From assembly GCA_022538095.1 (NCBI GenBank), contig JAKYXN010000011.1, positions 42,624 to 106,623 on the forward strand: a stretch of 64,000 nt of DNA. Reading direction: 5' to 3'. Made by a program: the position numbers and the translations under genes. Positions 46,387 through 55,350 of the stretch are shown here, one piece after another; position 1 is the first letter of the stretch; every line of letters begins with the position of its first letter. This stretch comes from Puniceicoccaceae bacterium K14 (GTDB lineage Bacteria; Verrucomicrobiota; Verrucomicrobiia; Opitutales; Opitutaceae). Under the pieces are notes generated by a model. That model was not told where the DNA came from, searched no databases, and worked only from the letters and a program-made list of their open reading frames with translations.

Positions 46387-46772
46387 TTTTTCTCCTCAGT
46401 TTCGTTATTTCGCATTGTCTCTTCAAGAAGCTTGAGATCCTTCAGAGACAACTTTCCAGATTCCACCAAATGGCTCATCACCGGCTCCGCTGAACCGTCA
46501 AACAATGAAAGAAAATCATCCACCAGGGACCCAACTGCGGAACGCCTCGAAAGCAACGGTTCGAAGATGTGAGCATTTCCTATCTTTTTCGTTCGCGTCA
46601 CCGCTCCTTTCTTTTCCAAACGATATACAATCGTCTGCACAGTCGTGTACTCCACCCTACGTTTTTCAGGAAGCGATTCCTGGAGCTCTCGAATTGACGC
46701 AGACTCCAACTTCCAAAGCTGCTGCATAATTTCTAATTCCATTCGAGTCAGTTTTTCAATTTCGTCCGTCAT
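46383..46772 (-). CDS. BlaI/MecI-family transcriptional repressor
   Basis: 129 residues. The winged helix is clear: ELEIMQQLWKLESASIRELQESL, then YTTVQTIVYRLEKKGAVTRTK, then a helical dimerisation tail. It represses its own operon through dyads located just upstream, and its removal is controlled by the co-encoded M56 protein. No beta-lactamase gene is adjacent, so the regulon need not concern beta-lactams. Confidence 0.93.
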   Translation of the reverse strand: MTDEIEKLTRMELEIMQQLWKLESASIRELQESLPEKRRVEYTTVQTIVYRLEKKGAVTRTKKIGNAHIFEPLLSRRSAVGSLVDDFLSLFDGSAEPVMSHLVESGKLSLKDLKLLEETMRNNETEEKK

Positions 46773-46782
46773 AGCTAATCTT

Positions 46783-46809
46783 GTAGTAGAATCTACTACT
46801 CATGTAGTA
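46783..46809. promoter_or_regulatory. Tandem overlapping dyads, BlaI-type operator
   Basis: GTAGTAGA-A-TCTACTAC (46783-46799) is an 8+8 perfect inverted repeat with one central base; it overlaps TACTAC-TCAT-GTAGTA (46794-46809). The pair begins 11 bp upstream of the blaI start, where an autoregulatory operator is expected. Confidence 0.75.
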
Positions 46810-46925
46810 TTTGTCAAAATAAATAATTTCTCCAATAAATTTGGCGAATCCAATCCACTTGGAAAATACGACGATCAGAAACAAGGGCGTTACAGGAAAC
46901 CTGTAACGAAGCTTGGAATTTAAGA

Positions 46926-46958
46926 CAAAAAAACTGCCCTCGCATAAGCGAAGGCAGC
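46926..46958 (-). terminator. Rho-independent terminator after the cohesin-like gene
   Basis: On the minus strand GAGCTGCCTTCGC / GCGAGGGCAG with a four-base loop, followed by TTTTTTT. It closes the two-gene unit 46984-51324. Confidence 0.82.
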
Positions 46959-46983
46959 TCAAAACAAAAATCTCCTCAGTTAA

Positions 46984-47598
46984 CTATTTCATTTTTCTCC
47001 GAAACCCCACCAGAAGCAGTAAGCCAAAACAGAACATGCTCATCGTTTGGGACACATCGGGAACGCTTGTGGGAACAACTCCACTAACCGAGACTTGAAC
47101 ACTAGAATCTATGTCAAATTCAGAAAAGGCACCGTTCGCGAAATCATAAAGCGTAAGCCCATTGAAATCCGTTTGCAGGCCTAGTACCGACAAATTAGTA
47201 TCTCCCGCACCAATGGCCTCAAAGGTAAGAGTCGCAATCTGAAGGTCAATCGCACCCATAGTTGGGTTGAACAAATCACCCATCCCCTCCACTAAATCTG
47301 GATTAGGAAAAAGTGAGGGCAACAAAGGAGGCGTAACCTGCCAACTCTGAAAGTTCAAAACGCCGTCGCTTGAAAGAGTGCTCAACGGATCCACCTCAAA
47401 AGCGAAAGATAGCAGTTCAAGACTTGAGTCGAAATCCACCGACACACCAACATCAAACGTGTCACCCACCTGTATGTCATTATCCAACACGTTAAGATTC
47501 ATTGGAATTATCACTGCTGAACTTACGGAGCTCAGGACTAACACTCCTAAACCGAGTGCAATTGCACGTAACTTCTTAAATTTACTTTCTGTATTCAT
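46984..47598 (-). CDS. Cohesin-like surface protein with VPD-type sorting tail
   Basis: 204 residues. Signal peptide to about residue 28. Residues 32-172 read as a cohesin-type beta sandwich: IQVGDTFDVGVSVDFDSSLELLSFAFEVD opening (given in part), then LQIATLTFEAIGAGDTNLSVLG near the end, the paired hallmark of cohesin domains. The C-terminus has VPDVSQTMSM, a hydrophobic helix and FRRKMK: the tripartite layout of VPDSG/PEP-CTERM sorting tails, so the protein is probably processed by an exosortase-type system and displayed outside. Encoded 42 bp downstream of the large dockerin protein. Confidence 0.8.
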   Translation of the reverse strand: MNTESKFKKLRAIALGLGVLVLSSVSSAVIIPMNLNVLDNDIQVGDTFDVGVSVDFDSSLELLSFAFEVDPLSTLSSDGVLNFQSWQVTPPLLPSLFPNPDLVEGMGDLFNPTMGAIDLQIATLTFEAIGAGDTNLSVLGLQTDFNGLTLYDFANGAFSEFDIDSSVQVSVSGVVPTSVPDVSQTMSMFCFGLLLLVGFRRKMK

Positions 47599-47640
47599 TA
47601 TATTATTAAATTTATGTCTTATATTTTTTCTTGTATAGAG

Positions 47641-50600
47641 TTATTGATTACTACGGGCCAATCGATACCACTGGTTGTAATCGTTACGAGTGATCCGCCC
47701 ATCGCTATCGAAATCAACATGTTCTAGATAGTTCTCATCCCCTTCTTGAGAATTCATCGCCATGCGAATCATATTCATATCAGCACGATCGATTGTACCG
47801 TCTCCATTAACATCAGCATAGCGATTCCAACTCACATTATCGAGCATCACTTCACCCCAGCCATTTCCGTTGAATTCCAACTCTACTGACCCCACTTTCC
47901 CGAGATCTGTAAGCACAAATTCAGTCGGTTCGTTGATCGCTGCTGGCTGGAATTCACCTTGGCTTTCACCATCGATAAAAACTTCGAGCTTTCCAAAGCC
48001 AGTAGAACTGTCTCCGGGCAATGTTTGAATCGAAAACCGAAGGGTGTTAAGACCGTCTTCTAACGTCGTTACAACCGAACCAGTGAAGCGGCGCACCTGA
48101 GCCGTATTCCCCTCAATATTAGTGGGATCAGTGAGGAGCATCACCTGGTAATACGTCCATTCATTGCCGTTATCTCCAATGTAAGAACCTGAATCGAACC
48201 TATCAGTTGTTGACGCTGTAAGATTATCGAAAGACTCAGACCCAGCACGGTAAGGACGTGGTTCGACTTCGACATCAACCTCTGCACTGTACCCTCCATC
48301 GCGCGTTGTCACATGTATCTTTGTACTGCCAATACTCATACCACTTACAACGCCACTCTTATCGACCGCAGCGATCGTCTCGTCATCACTTGACCAATCG
48401 ACAAGCGCGTTGTTCGCATCATAAGGCTCTATAATTGCTTCCAGCAAATTTATCTCACCAATTTGCATCACAAGGGGCGACGGTTCGATACTCACACCCG
48501 TAACTGCCGGACCTCCGTTTGAGATACTTCCGTAAACTTCAAGCTCGTTAATACTAGCCCAGGGGCCTGTGTAAGTAGCTGCACCAAGAACAGTCAGACG
48601 GACAGTACGACCCTTCGCATTAACCAAATTGGTAAACACGGCTCCCGTTTCGGAGTTCCCAGAACGATCAACGACAGTTTGGAAAACGTCCGACCCCGAA
48701 GTGGACGCACTAATTGTGTATTGATAATCACGCTCACTCAGTGGGAAAAGGCGGAAAGCGCTGATGTCATAATTGGCACCCAGGTCAATTTCCGCAGTCT
48801 GTGGAAATGTTTCCGCAGACCAACGATAGTCTCCACTTGTGTTCCCATCCACCAGTTTAAATCCATTACCTGAAAGAACGGATACGGGTCTGTCGATCGC
48901 TACGTTCGGCCCCAGGTCCATTACCTCGACAATCGCCGAATCCGAGTACTGTCCATCGATCGTTGTCGCCGTGATCGTAGCCGTTCCAATTCCGAATGTT
49001 TCAACGTATCCATCTGATCTAACATTCGCAACAGACGGATCACTTGTTGTCCACGCTACTGTCGTCTCACCGGCATCAGCAGGATAGATGATCGCATCAA
49101 GATCAAACGCATCGCCTACAGGAACAGTTTGGCTATTAGCAGATAATGAAACCCCAGTCACCGGAATCGGATCCGCCCCCCCGGTACCATAAATCTCTAG
49201 CTCGTTTATACTGATGTAGGATCCTCCATAGGTCGCTGCTCCAGTAACCTCCAAATAAATGTATCGGCCAGTCGCTTCGATATCATCGATTAGGACAGAT
49301 CCAGTTTCCGCATTGGCAGACCTATCCACTACCACTTGATAGCTGTCCGAACCGTCAACAGCCACCGAGATAGTGTATTGATAATCACGGGCAACGAACG
49401 GGTAGAGTCGAAACGACTTGAGATCATAATCGACACCGAGATCGATCTTTGCCCATTGAGGAAAGTTCTGTCCAGTCCATCTATCTGCATCGTTAGTACT
49501 ACCGTCTACCAACAACTCGGACGTACCAAGAAACATCGAATACTCTACTGGCTTATTCAAGGCCACATTACTACCGAAGTCGACGACTGTGACATCTGAT
49601 GTATTTACCAGACCACTATCACTAGAAGTCGCTTCAATCGTCGCCGCACCTTGGCTATTCGCTGTTAGGAACCCATCAACATCCACAGTCGCAACAAGCG
49701 GGTTACTGGAAGTCCAACTGAACGTTTCCAAGTCTGTGTTAGATGGGTAAGTAAAGGCCGTCAGCAACTGAGTTGATCCCTTGGCAATTGAGAGACTAGG
49801 CGGGACAACGTGGATACTGCTTACCGGCTCGACCACAACACTACTTCCGAGACCCGCTGAATAATTATAGGGCGCAGATATCGGAGCCTTATTAAAGCCT
49901 TCTCGAATGTAGTTAACATACGAATAAGCGGTTGCATCAAACGGCATTGTACCTACTTCACGCATTAGTGCATGCTCAACCCACTCATTGTAGCTTGAGA
50001 AGCCAAGAGATGCAGCAAAACTTTCCGCATCACGGTCTGGATCGAGCCAACCGGGATCCGTGGCAGGGAAATCCTTATCGTCAAAGTTCCAAGCTATATT
50101 TCCAGCCCCATAATCGTTGGGCTCCATTTCTACATAAGCTCTACGAAATATGCTTTCGTATACTGTGAGCGCTTCATTCGATACGATATTGTCATCCACA
50201 TAAATATTATCAATACTCCGCCTCCAAATACCCCATACGGCACCCGTTTGCGGCTCTGAAGCTAAGTAAGGAACCTGCTGACGAGCATCTGTTATCACAT
50301 TTTTACGCACAAAGGTGTCGCTCGTGTAATATACCGGATAAGTAGAATACCCAATATTCATTCCGACTGAGTTTCCGATAAAGGCATTCATTTCAGTTAT
50401 GCCACCGGATCTTAATTGGAGTCCTTGAGCAGCCCCAAACGATAAGACATTACCACGTACCAGAATATCGCCACCGTTCGTAGTGGACATATAAATATTG
50501 TGATTATACTGATTAGCGTTGGCATCTTCTATCTCTTCACTCCAACCACAGTGGTGAAATACGTTTTCTTCGAAAACGATATCTGCAGTATGTTGAATAT

Positions 50601-51324
50601 ATATACCTTGTATACGCCCGTCATGAGAAGTTGTGGACCCGTGAGTCCACGTATTTGAAACTGAACTACGTCTAAGATTAAAATTATTAATAAAAGAAGA
50701 ATCACTCCCCTGCGTTACAAGCCAGCAATATCTAAAGAGACAGTCTTCAATAAGAATATTTGACGCGTCTCCCTCTAAATTCAAAAGTCGCAATGCGACA
50801 CCACAACTTTCATTGGTAAATTCTGCCGAGCTAGGGTCACTTATAGCGCCATAGAAATCGATACCGACCAGTGCGATATTACTGCGACCCGTACCATTCC
50901 AATCGATAAAACTATCAGTAAGCTTAATCAACGGACGTTGCCCCGAATCACCATAGTAAGAAATCACCATAGGTTCGTCTTCATTGCGACCGCTTTTCCA
51001 TGTCCCGAGCACGGGCTGAAGGAAAGTGTCATCTCTTTTCAATAACATCCAATCAGGATAGCCATCCCTCATTAGCTTGTTCGCCGAATCAATGGAATTC
51101 AGCGCTGTTCCTGGAGTCAAACCATCGTTTGAATCGTCGCCAGTGGAGCTACTGACGTAAATTACTCTCGAATCAATACTCGGCTCGAGCTCGGTCCAGC
51201 CATCGGCATCGATATCGCCGATTCCAGCTTTCAGTGTAGGGATAATTAGAGCGGTAAGAATGCATAGCGAAGCACAAAGCTTCATGTATCCAAACCGCAA
51301 GTTAGCGGTTAAACGAAACATCAT
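47641..51324 (-). CDS. Giant secreted beta-helix protein with Ig-like, F5/8C and dockerin domains
   Basis: 1227 residues. Signal peptide (LCASLCILTALIIPTLKA; starts at 51324, 51321 or 51285 are possible). In order: a right-handed parallel beta-helix region (about 45-505) with Asn-rich turns such as NILIEDCLFRY and DIVFEENVFHHCGW; a Big_2-type Ig domain (510-590); F5/8C discoidin-like domain (595-730); Big_2 (735-815); F5/8C (820-950); Big_2 (960-1040); a jelly-roll-like part (1045-1165); and a C-terminal dockerin with two EF-hand-like loops, DVNGDGTIDRAD and DFDSDGRITRND. Probably binds or cleaves a polysaccharide. No classical catalytic motif was recognised. Co-transcribed with the cohesin-like gene. 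Confidence 0.85.
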   Translation of the reverse strand: MMFRLTANLRFGYMKLCASLCILTALIIPTLKAGIGDIDADGWTELEPSIDSRVIYVSSSTGDDSNDGLTPGTALNSIDSANKLMRDGYPDWMLLKRDDTFLQPVLGTWKSGRNEDEPMVISYYGDSGQRPLIKLTDSFIDWNGTGRSNIALVGIDFYGAISDPSSAEFTNESCGVALRLLNLEGDASNILIEDCLFRYCWLVTQGSDSSFINNFNLRRSSVSNTWTHGSTTSHDGRIQGIYIQHTADIVFEENVFHHCGWSEEIEDANANQYNHNIYMSTTNGGDILVRGNVLSFGAAQGLQLRSGGITEMNAFIGNSVGMNIGYSTYPVYYTSDTFVRKNVITDARQQVPYLASEPQTGAVWGIWRRSIDNIYVDDNIVSNEALTVYESIFRRAYVEMEPNDYGAGNIAWNFDDKDFPATDPGWLDPDRDAESFAASLGFSSYNEWVEHALMREVGTMPFDATAYSYVNYIREGFNKAPISAPYNYSAGLGSSVVVEPVSSIHVVPPSLSIAKGSTQLLTAFTYPSNTDLETFSWTSSNPLVATVDVDGFLTANSQGAATIEATSSDSGLVNTSDVTVVDFGSNVALNKPVEYSMFLGTSELLVDGSTNDADRWTGQNFPQWAKIDLGVDYDLKSFRLYPFVARDYQYTISVAVDGSDSYQVVVDRSANAETGSVLIDDIEATGRYIYLEVTGAATYGGSYISINELEIYGTGGADPIPVTGVSLSANSQTVPVGDAFDLDAIIYPADAGETTVAWTTSDPSVANVRSDGYVETFGIGTATITATTIDGQYSDSAIVEVMDLGPNVAIDRPVSVLSGNGFKLVDGNTSGDYRWSAETFPQTAEIDLGANYDISAFRLFPLSERDYQYTISASTSGSDVFQTVVDRSGNSETGAVFTNLVNAKGRTVRLTVLGAATYTGPWASINELEVYGSISNGGPAVTGVSIEPSPLVMQIGEINLLEAIIEPYDANNALVDWSSDDETIAAVDKSGVVSGMSIGSTKIHVTTRDGGYSAEVDVEVEPRPYRAGSESFDNLTASTTDRFDSGSYIGDNGNEWTYYQVMLLTDPTNIEGNTAQVRRFTGSVVTTLEDGLNTLRFSIQTLPGDSSTGFGKLEVFIDGESQGEFQPAAINEPTEFVLTDLGKVGSVELEFNGNGWGEVMLDNVSWNRYADVNGDGTIDRADMNMIRMAMNSQEGDENYLEHVDFDSDGRITRNDYNQWYRLARSNQ

Positions 51325-51488
51325 TTTAATTTAGGGTGGGATAGTTGAATATTTAATTCTGGGACATTGGCCCTCAGAACAATTCGTTCATGCCCGAATT
51401 ATTTTGCCCCCGATAGGCTCACATTTACTTAACTCGTCAACTACCGGTAAATAGTGCCAAAAATGTAATGCAACAATCACCGACGATA

Positions 51489-51520
51489 CAAAAAAAGCCA
51501 GGTCCCGCAGAACCTGGCTT
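51489..51520 (-). terminator. Rho-independent terminator after sucCD
   Basis: On the minus strand AAGCCAGGT / ACCTGGCTT with a seven-base loop, then TTTTTT. It lies about 30 bp past sucD. Confidence 0.87.
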
Positions 51521-51549
51521 GTGAAAATTAATGTTTTCTCGGGTTCGTA

Positions 51550-52425
51550 TTACTTACCCCAAACTTCGAGAAGAGCCTTGCCCATATCGGATGGAGACTT
51601 CGCAACCACGATTCCCGCATCTTCCATCGCAGCAATCTTCGCTTCCGCTGTTCCACTTCCACCAGAAACGATCGCGCCTGCATGACCCATGCGACGGCCC
51701 GGAGGAGCTGTAACACCCGCTATGAATCCAGCAACTGGCTTCTTAACGTTTTCCTTGATGTAAGCGGCTGCTTGTTCCTCAGCGTCACCACCGATTTCAC
51801 CGATCATTACGATGGCTTCTGTATCAGGATCTTCATTGAAAAGCTTGATCGCGTCGATATGGCTTGTTCCGTTGATTGGATCACCACCGATACCGATACA
51901 AGTCGACTGACCGTATCCAAGAGAGGTAACTTGCCAGACTGCTTCGTAAGTCAAAGTACCAGAACGAGAAACGATTCCAACCGTACCTGGCTTGTGAATG
52001 TAACCCGGCATGATACCAATTTTACACTCGCCGGGAGTGATGATACCTGGGCAGTTAGGCCCGATAAGACGCGAGTTGCTTTCGAGAAGCTTACGCTTAA
52101 CAATCGCCATGTCCTTAACAGGAATTCCTTCAGTGATCGCGATGATCAACTCGATACCGGAATCGATACACTCAAGAATTGAGTCTGCTGCGAATGGAGG
52201 TGGAACGAAAACACAGGCTGTGTTTGCCCCTTCCTTTTCAACCGAGTCTGCGACTGTGTTGAAAACAGGAACTTGATCTTCAAATGTTTGACCACCCTTA
52301 CCTGGAGTCACACCGGCAACGATCTTCGTGCCATAGTCTAAACATTGCTTTGCGTGGAAACCACCAGACTTACCAGTGATCCCTGTGAATACTACGCGAG
52401 TGTCTTTATTAACGAGTACGCTCAT
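51550..52425 (-). CDS. sucD: Succinyl-CoA ligase, alpha subunit
   Basis: 291 residues; binds CoA and carries the phosphohistidine, His248 in [14 protein letters not shown]. The N-terminal Rossmann part ([22 protein letters not shown]) is normal. Works with SucC in the TCA cycle. Starts 30 bp after sucC, same operon. Confidence 0.97.
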   Translation of the reverse strand: MSVLVNKDTRVVFTGITGKSGGFHAKQCLDYGTKIVAGVTPGKGGQTFEDQVPVFNTVADSVEKEGANTACVFVPPPFAADSILECIDSGIELIIAITEGIPVKDMAIVKRKLLESNSRLIGPNCPGIITPGECKIGIMPGYIHKPGTVGIVSRSGTLTYEAVWQVTSLGYGQSTCIGIGGDPINGTSHIDAIKLFNEDPDTEAIVMIGEIGGDAEEQAAAYIKENVKKPVAGFIAGVTAPPGRRMGHAGAIVSGGSGTAEAKIAAMEDAGIVVAKSPSDMGKALLEVWGK

Positions 52426-52455
52426 TGTATTAAATTCTTTGTTACCTAGTAATTA

Positions 52456-53646
52456 TTAGTTAGCCGCTGCTACAGTTTCTACGATCTTCTTAGCCGCATC
52501 CGGCAAATCGTCCGCTGCGATGAGATCGATCCCGCTTTCCGCCAATAGCTTCTTGCCTGCTTCAACATTGGTCCCTTCGAGACGAACCACCAATGGCTTG
52601 TCGAGGTTAACCGCCTTCGCCGCAGTGATAATCCCTTCAGCGATAATATCACACTGCATGATCCCACCGAAGATGTTCACTAGAATTCCCTTAACGTTTT
52701 CATCGCTAAGGATAATCTTGAAGGCTGCCGTTACTTGTTCAGCAGTTGCTCCACCTCCCACATCGAGGAAGTTTGCGGCGGAACCACCAACGTGATTGAT
52801 GATGTCCATTGTCGCCATCGCCAAGCCCGCTCCGTTTACCAAACAAGCAATGTTTCCATCAAGAGCGATGTAATTCAAATCAAACTTAGACGCTTCGATT
52901 TCCTTGGAATCTTCTTCATTCAAGTCACGGTAAGAAACCACTTCTTTTTGACGATACAATGCGTTGGAATCGAAACCAACCTTCGCATCCAGCGCACTCA
53001 CGCCACCATCCTTAGTGCTGATCATTGGATTAACCTCGATCATATCAGCATCTGTTTCCCAGAACATCTTATAGAGGTTAAAGATCAACTTCGCGCATGC
53101 TCCCGCTTGCTTACCTTCAAATCCAAGTTGGAAAGCGATCTTGCGAGCTTGGTGAGCTTGAAGACCAATTGCTGGGTCTACCACTTGCTTGAAAATCTTT
53201 TCTGGAGTCTCTTCGGCGACCGTCTCGATATCGACTCCGCCTTCAGTAGAAGCTACAACAACTGGAGCCGATGTCGCACGGTCCATAAGGATCGCCAAGT
53301 AGTACTCCTTCTCGATGTCCGCTCCCTCTGTGAAGTAGATCGTCTGCACCTCACGGCCCGCAGGTCCCGTTTGGATTGTAACGAGCGTGTTGCCCAGCAT
53401 CGCATTCGCATACTCAAGAGCTTCCGCTTTTGACTTAGCCAACTTAACGCCTCCTTTGTAACCATTGGTAAAGGTCCCTTTGCCGCGCCCTCCAGCGTGG
53501 ATCTGGGATTTTACTACGACAAAATCGCCCTCGATGCTATCGATGCACGCCTCGAACTCGTCTGCCGAGCTCGTAGCTGCACCCTTAGGACAAGGGATGC
53601 CGTATTTCTCAAATAGTTTCTTCGCCTGATATTCGTGAATGTTCAT
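52456..53646 (-). CDS. sucC: Succinyl-CoA ligase, beta subunit
   Basis: 396 residues. ATP-grasp domain at the N-terminus ([33 protein letters not shown]) and a CoA-ligase-like C-terminal domain ([20 protein letters not shown]). First gene of the sucC-sucD operon. Nucleotide preference (ATP or GTP) cannot be assigned. Confidence 0.97.
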   Translation of the reverse strand: MNIHEYQAKKLFEKYGIPCPKGAATSSADEFEACIDSIEGDFVVVKSQIHAGGRGKGTFTNGYKGGVKLAKSKAEALEYANAMLGNTLVTIQTGPAGREVQTIYFTEGADIEKEYYLAILMDRATSAPVVVASTEGGVDIETVAEETPEKIFKQVVDPAIGLQAHQARKIAFQLGFEGKQAGACAKLIFNLYKMFWETDADMIEVNPMISTKDGGVSALDAKVGFDSNALYRQKEVVSYRDLNEEDSKEIEASKFDLNYIALDGNIACLVNGAGLAMATMDIINHVGGSAANFLDVGGGATAEQVTAAFKIILSDENVKGILVNIFGGIMQCDIIAEGIITAAKAVNLDKPLVVRLEGTNVEAGKKLLAESGIDLIAADDLPDAAKKIVETVAAAN

Positions 53647-53713
53647 GGATTAGTAGGAAATTGCGTAAATGGAATGATACCTTTTTTGAAAAATGCAAAG
53701 CTTTGTGAGCAAT

Positions 53714-54472
53714 CTAGAACTTTAAATCGCCCAGGAGCTCCTTAGTCAAAAACGCAGCCTGCATAGCTGACAGCTCTTTTACACCTTTCTTTGCCAGGGC
53801 TAATTGATCTGCTAACTGCTCCTCAGAGAATGTAGCCTCTTCACCGGTCCCTTGGATTTCAACGTACTGACCTTTACCCGTCATCACCACATTGAAGTCC
53901 ACACTCGCATCACGGTCTTCTATATAAGGAAGGTCCAAAACTGCATGGTCCTCATAGATTCCGACGCTTATTGCAGCAATCGAATCATTAAAGGGATTTT
54001 CCTTGAGCGATCCCCCATCAATCAATTTTTGCACTGCTAAACGAGCCGCCAAATAAGCGCCGGTGATCGAAGCCGTCCGCGTACCGCCATCGGCCTGCAA
54101 GACATCGCAATCGACCCATAAGGTATGGCCTGGCAATTTTTTGAGATCGATCACAGCTCGAAGCGAGCGCCCAATCAAACGCTGGATCTCGACCGAACGG
54201 CCATCCTGCTTCCCGCGAGAAGAATCGCGCTGCTTGCGGTCATGCGTGCTGTAAGGCAGCATCGAATACTCGGCCGTCAACCAGCCGCCTTCTACGTTTT
54301 GCTGGCGCATCCACCCCGGCACTCTCTTCTCGATCGAGGCCCCACAAATCACCTTTGTGTTACCGAAACTAACGAGAACGGATCCCGTAGCATTGGGCGC
54401 AATATTGGCTTCGAACGTAATTGGACGCAATTCGTCACACGCACGTCCATCTGGTCTTGAGAATGAGCTCAT
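53714..54472 (-). CDS. rph: Ribonuclease PH
   Basis: 252 residues. Phosphorolytic 3' exonuclease that trims tRNA precursors. RPDGRACDELRPI opening, GWLTAEYSMLPYSTHDR with the phosphate-site Arg, and CDVLQADGGTRTASITGAYLA are hallmark regions. Monocistronic; 67 bp upstream of sucC, same strand. Confidence 0.97.
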   Translation of the reverse strand: MSSFSRPDGRACDELRPITFEANIAPNATGSVLVSFGNTKVICGASIEKRVPGWMRQQNVEGGWLTAEYSMLPYSTHDRKQRDSSRGKQDGRSVEIQRLIGRSLRAVIDLKKLPGHTLWVDCDVLQADGGTRTASITGAYLAARLAVQKLIDGGSLKENPFNDSIAAISVGIYEDHAVLDLPYIEDRDASVDFNVVMTGKGQYVEIQGTGEEATFSEEQLADQLALAKKGVKELSAMQAAFLTKELLGDLKF

Positions 54473-54523
54473 GGCGAAGGATCACACAGACAAGGGCAGA
54501 TACGATCAAGGAGTTTATGTCAT

Positions 54524-54548
54524 AAAAAACTCAATCAAATCATTGAGT
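54524..54548 (-). terminator. Weak AT-rich hairpin with T tract
   Basis: On the minus strand ACTCAAT / ATTGAGT around six bases, then TTTTT. It lies upstream of rph and could block antisense transcription coming from the purB side. Confidence 0.3.
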
Positions 54549-54578
54549 CGTCAGTCTCAACTTGTTTAGTTCCCAACA

Positions 54579-55256
54579 ATGAGAAACCCAACCTATCTAT
54601 TTACCCTATTATTAACAGCCCTTTCGACAAACTTGATTGCGATGGCTAGCCCCCTCCAATGGGAGTCTGAAATCATCGAAATTGACCCAGACTTCGAAGA
54701 GGAAAAAGTTATCGCTACCTTCAAATTTGAAAATACCAGCGATCAACCAATCACGATCACATCCACAAAAACGTCATGCGGATGCACCGTGGCGGAACTG
54801 GCAAAGAAAGACTACGAAGCCGGGGAAACAGGAGAAATTAAAGCCGTGTTTGACGTCGGCCAGCGCGTCGGGCTACAGCAAAAACAAATCAGCGTCCACT
54901 TAAATGGCGAAGCAGATCCGGCCTATAACCTCACCCTAAAAGTAAACATTCCCAGAGCGATTACCTTGAAGCCACGCGTTCGCACTTGGAAAAAAGGAAG
55001 CGACCTAGAGCCACAGACGATCGAAGTCATACTACACGAAAAACTCGATATGGAGATTAACGGTATTCTCCCTCTTAACTCTGACGGCTCCCAGTTTGAA
55101 ATATCGCTAGAGCCCGGCTCTCAAAAACGATTCTACACCATCACCTTACTGCCACGAGTATCAGACAAGCAGCTCCGCGGCCGCTTTGTCTTAAGCAGCG
55201 ATTCAGACACAAACGGCATCCTGAAGAGGTTCCCAATCTACGCCTTCCTACGCTAA
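54579..55256 (+). CDS. DUF1573 exported protein
   Basis: 225 residues; signal peptide (LFTLLLTALSTNLIAMA). The DUF1573 signature is FENTSDQPITITSTKTSCGCT, including the Cys-Gly-Cys, followed by an Ig-like strand pattern. Function of the family unknown; often near membrane or secretion genes in Bacteroidetes and PVC bacteria. Transcribed alone; faces purB tail to tail across two hairpins. Confidence 0.85.
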   Translation: MRNPTYLFTLLLTALSTNLIAMASPLQWESEIIEIDPDFEEEKVIATFKFENTSDQPITITSTKTSCGCTVAELAKKDYEAGETGEIKAVFDVGQRVGLQQKQISVHLNGEADPAYNLTLKVNIPRAITLKPRVRTWKKGSDLEPQTIEVILHEKLDMEINGILPLNSDGSQFEISLEPGSQKRFYTITLLPRVSDKQLRGRFVLSSDSDTNGILKRFPIYAFLR

Positions 55257-55271
55257 GCCAAACCTGGTAAG

Positions 55272-55326
55272 GGCATTCAGTTTACTGAATGCCGCAACCC
55301 TCAGGGGCGCTCAGCGAGCTGAGGCC
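55272..55326. repeat. Pair of intergenic hairpins, includes REP-like copy 2
   Basis: GGCATTCAG-TTTA-CTGAATGCC (55272-55293) is a perfect nine-base stem. Next to it CCTCAG...CTGAGG includes CTCAGCGAGCTGAGGCC (55310-55326), the reverse complement of the element at 41763-41779 with one change. No T tract, so not a typical terminator. Confidence 0.45.
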
Positions 55327-55350
55327 TCACAATCAAACGAAGCTACTAAC

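Noticed and set aside
52735..53433. 232-codon plus-strand frame inside sucC
   Set aside because: Antisense to a well-conserved enzyme gene; codon pattern explained by the opposite strand.
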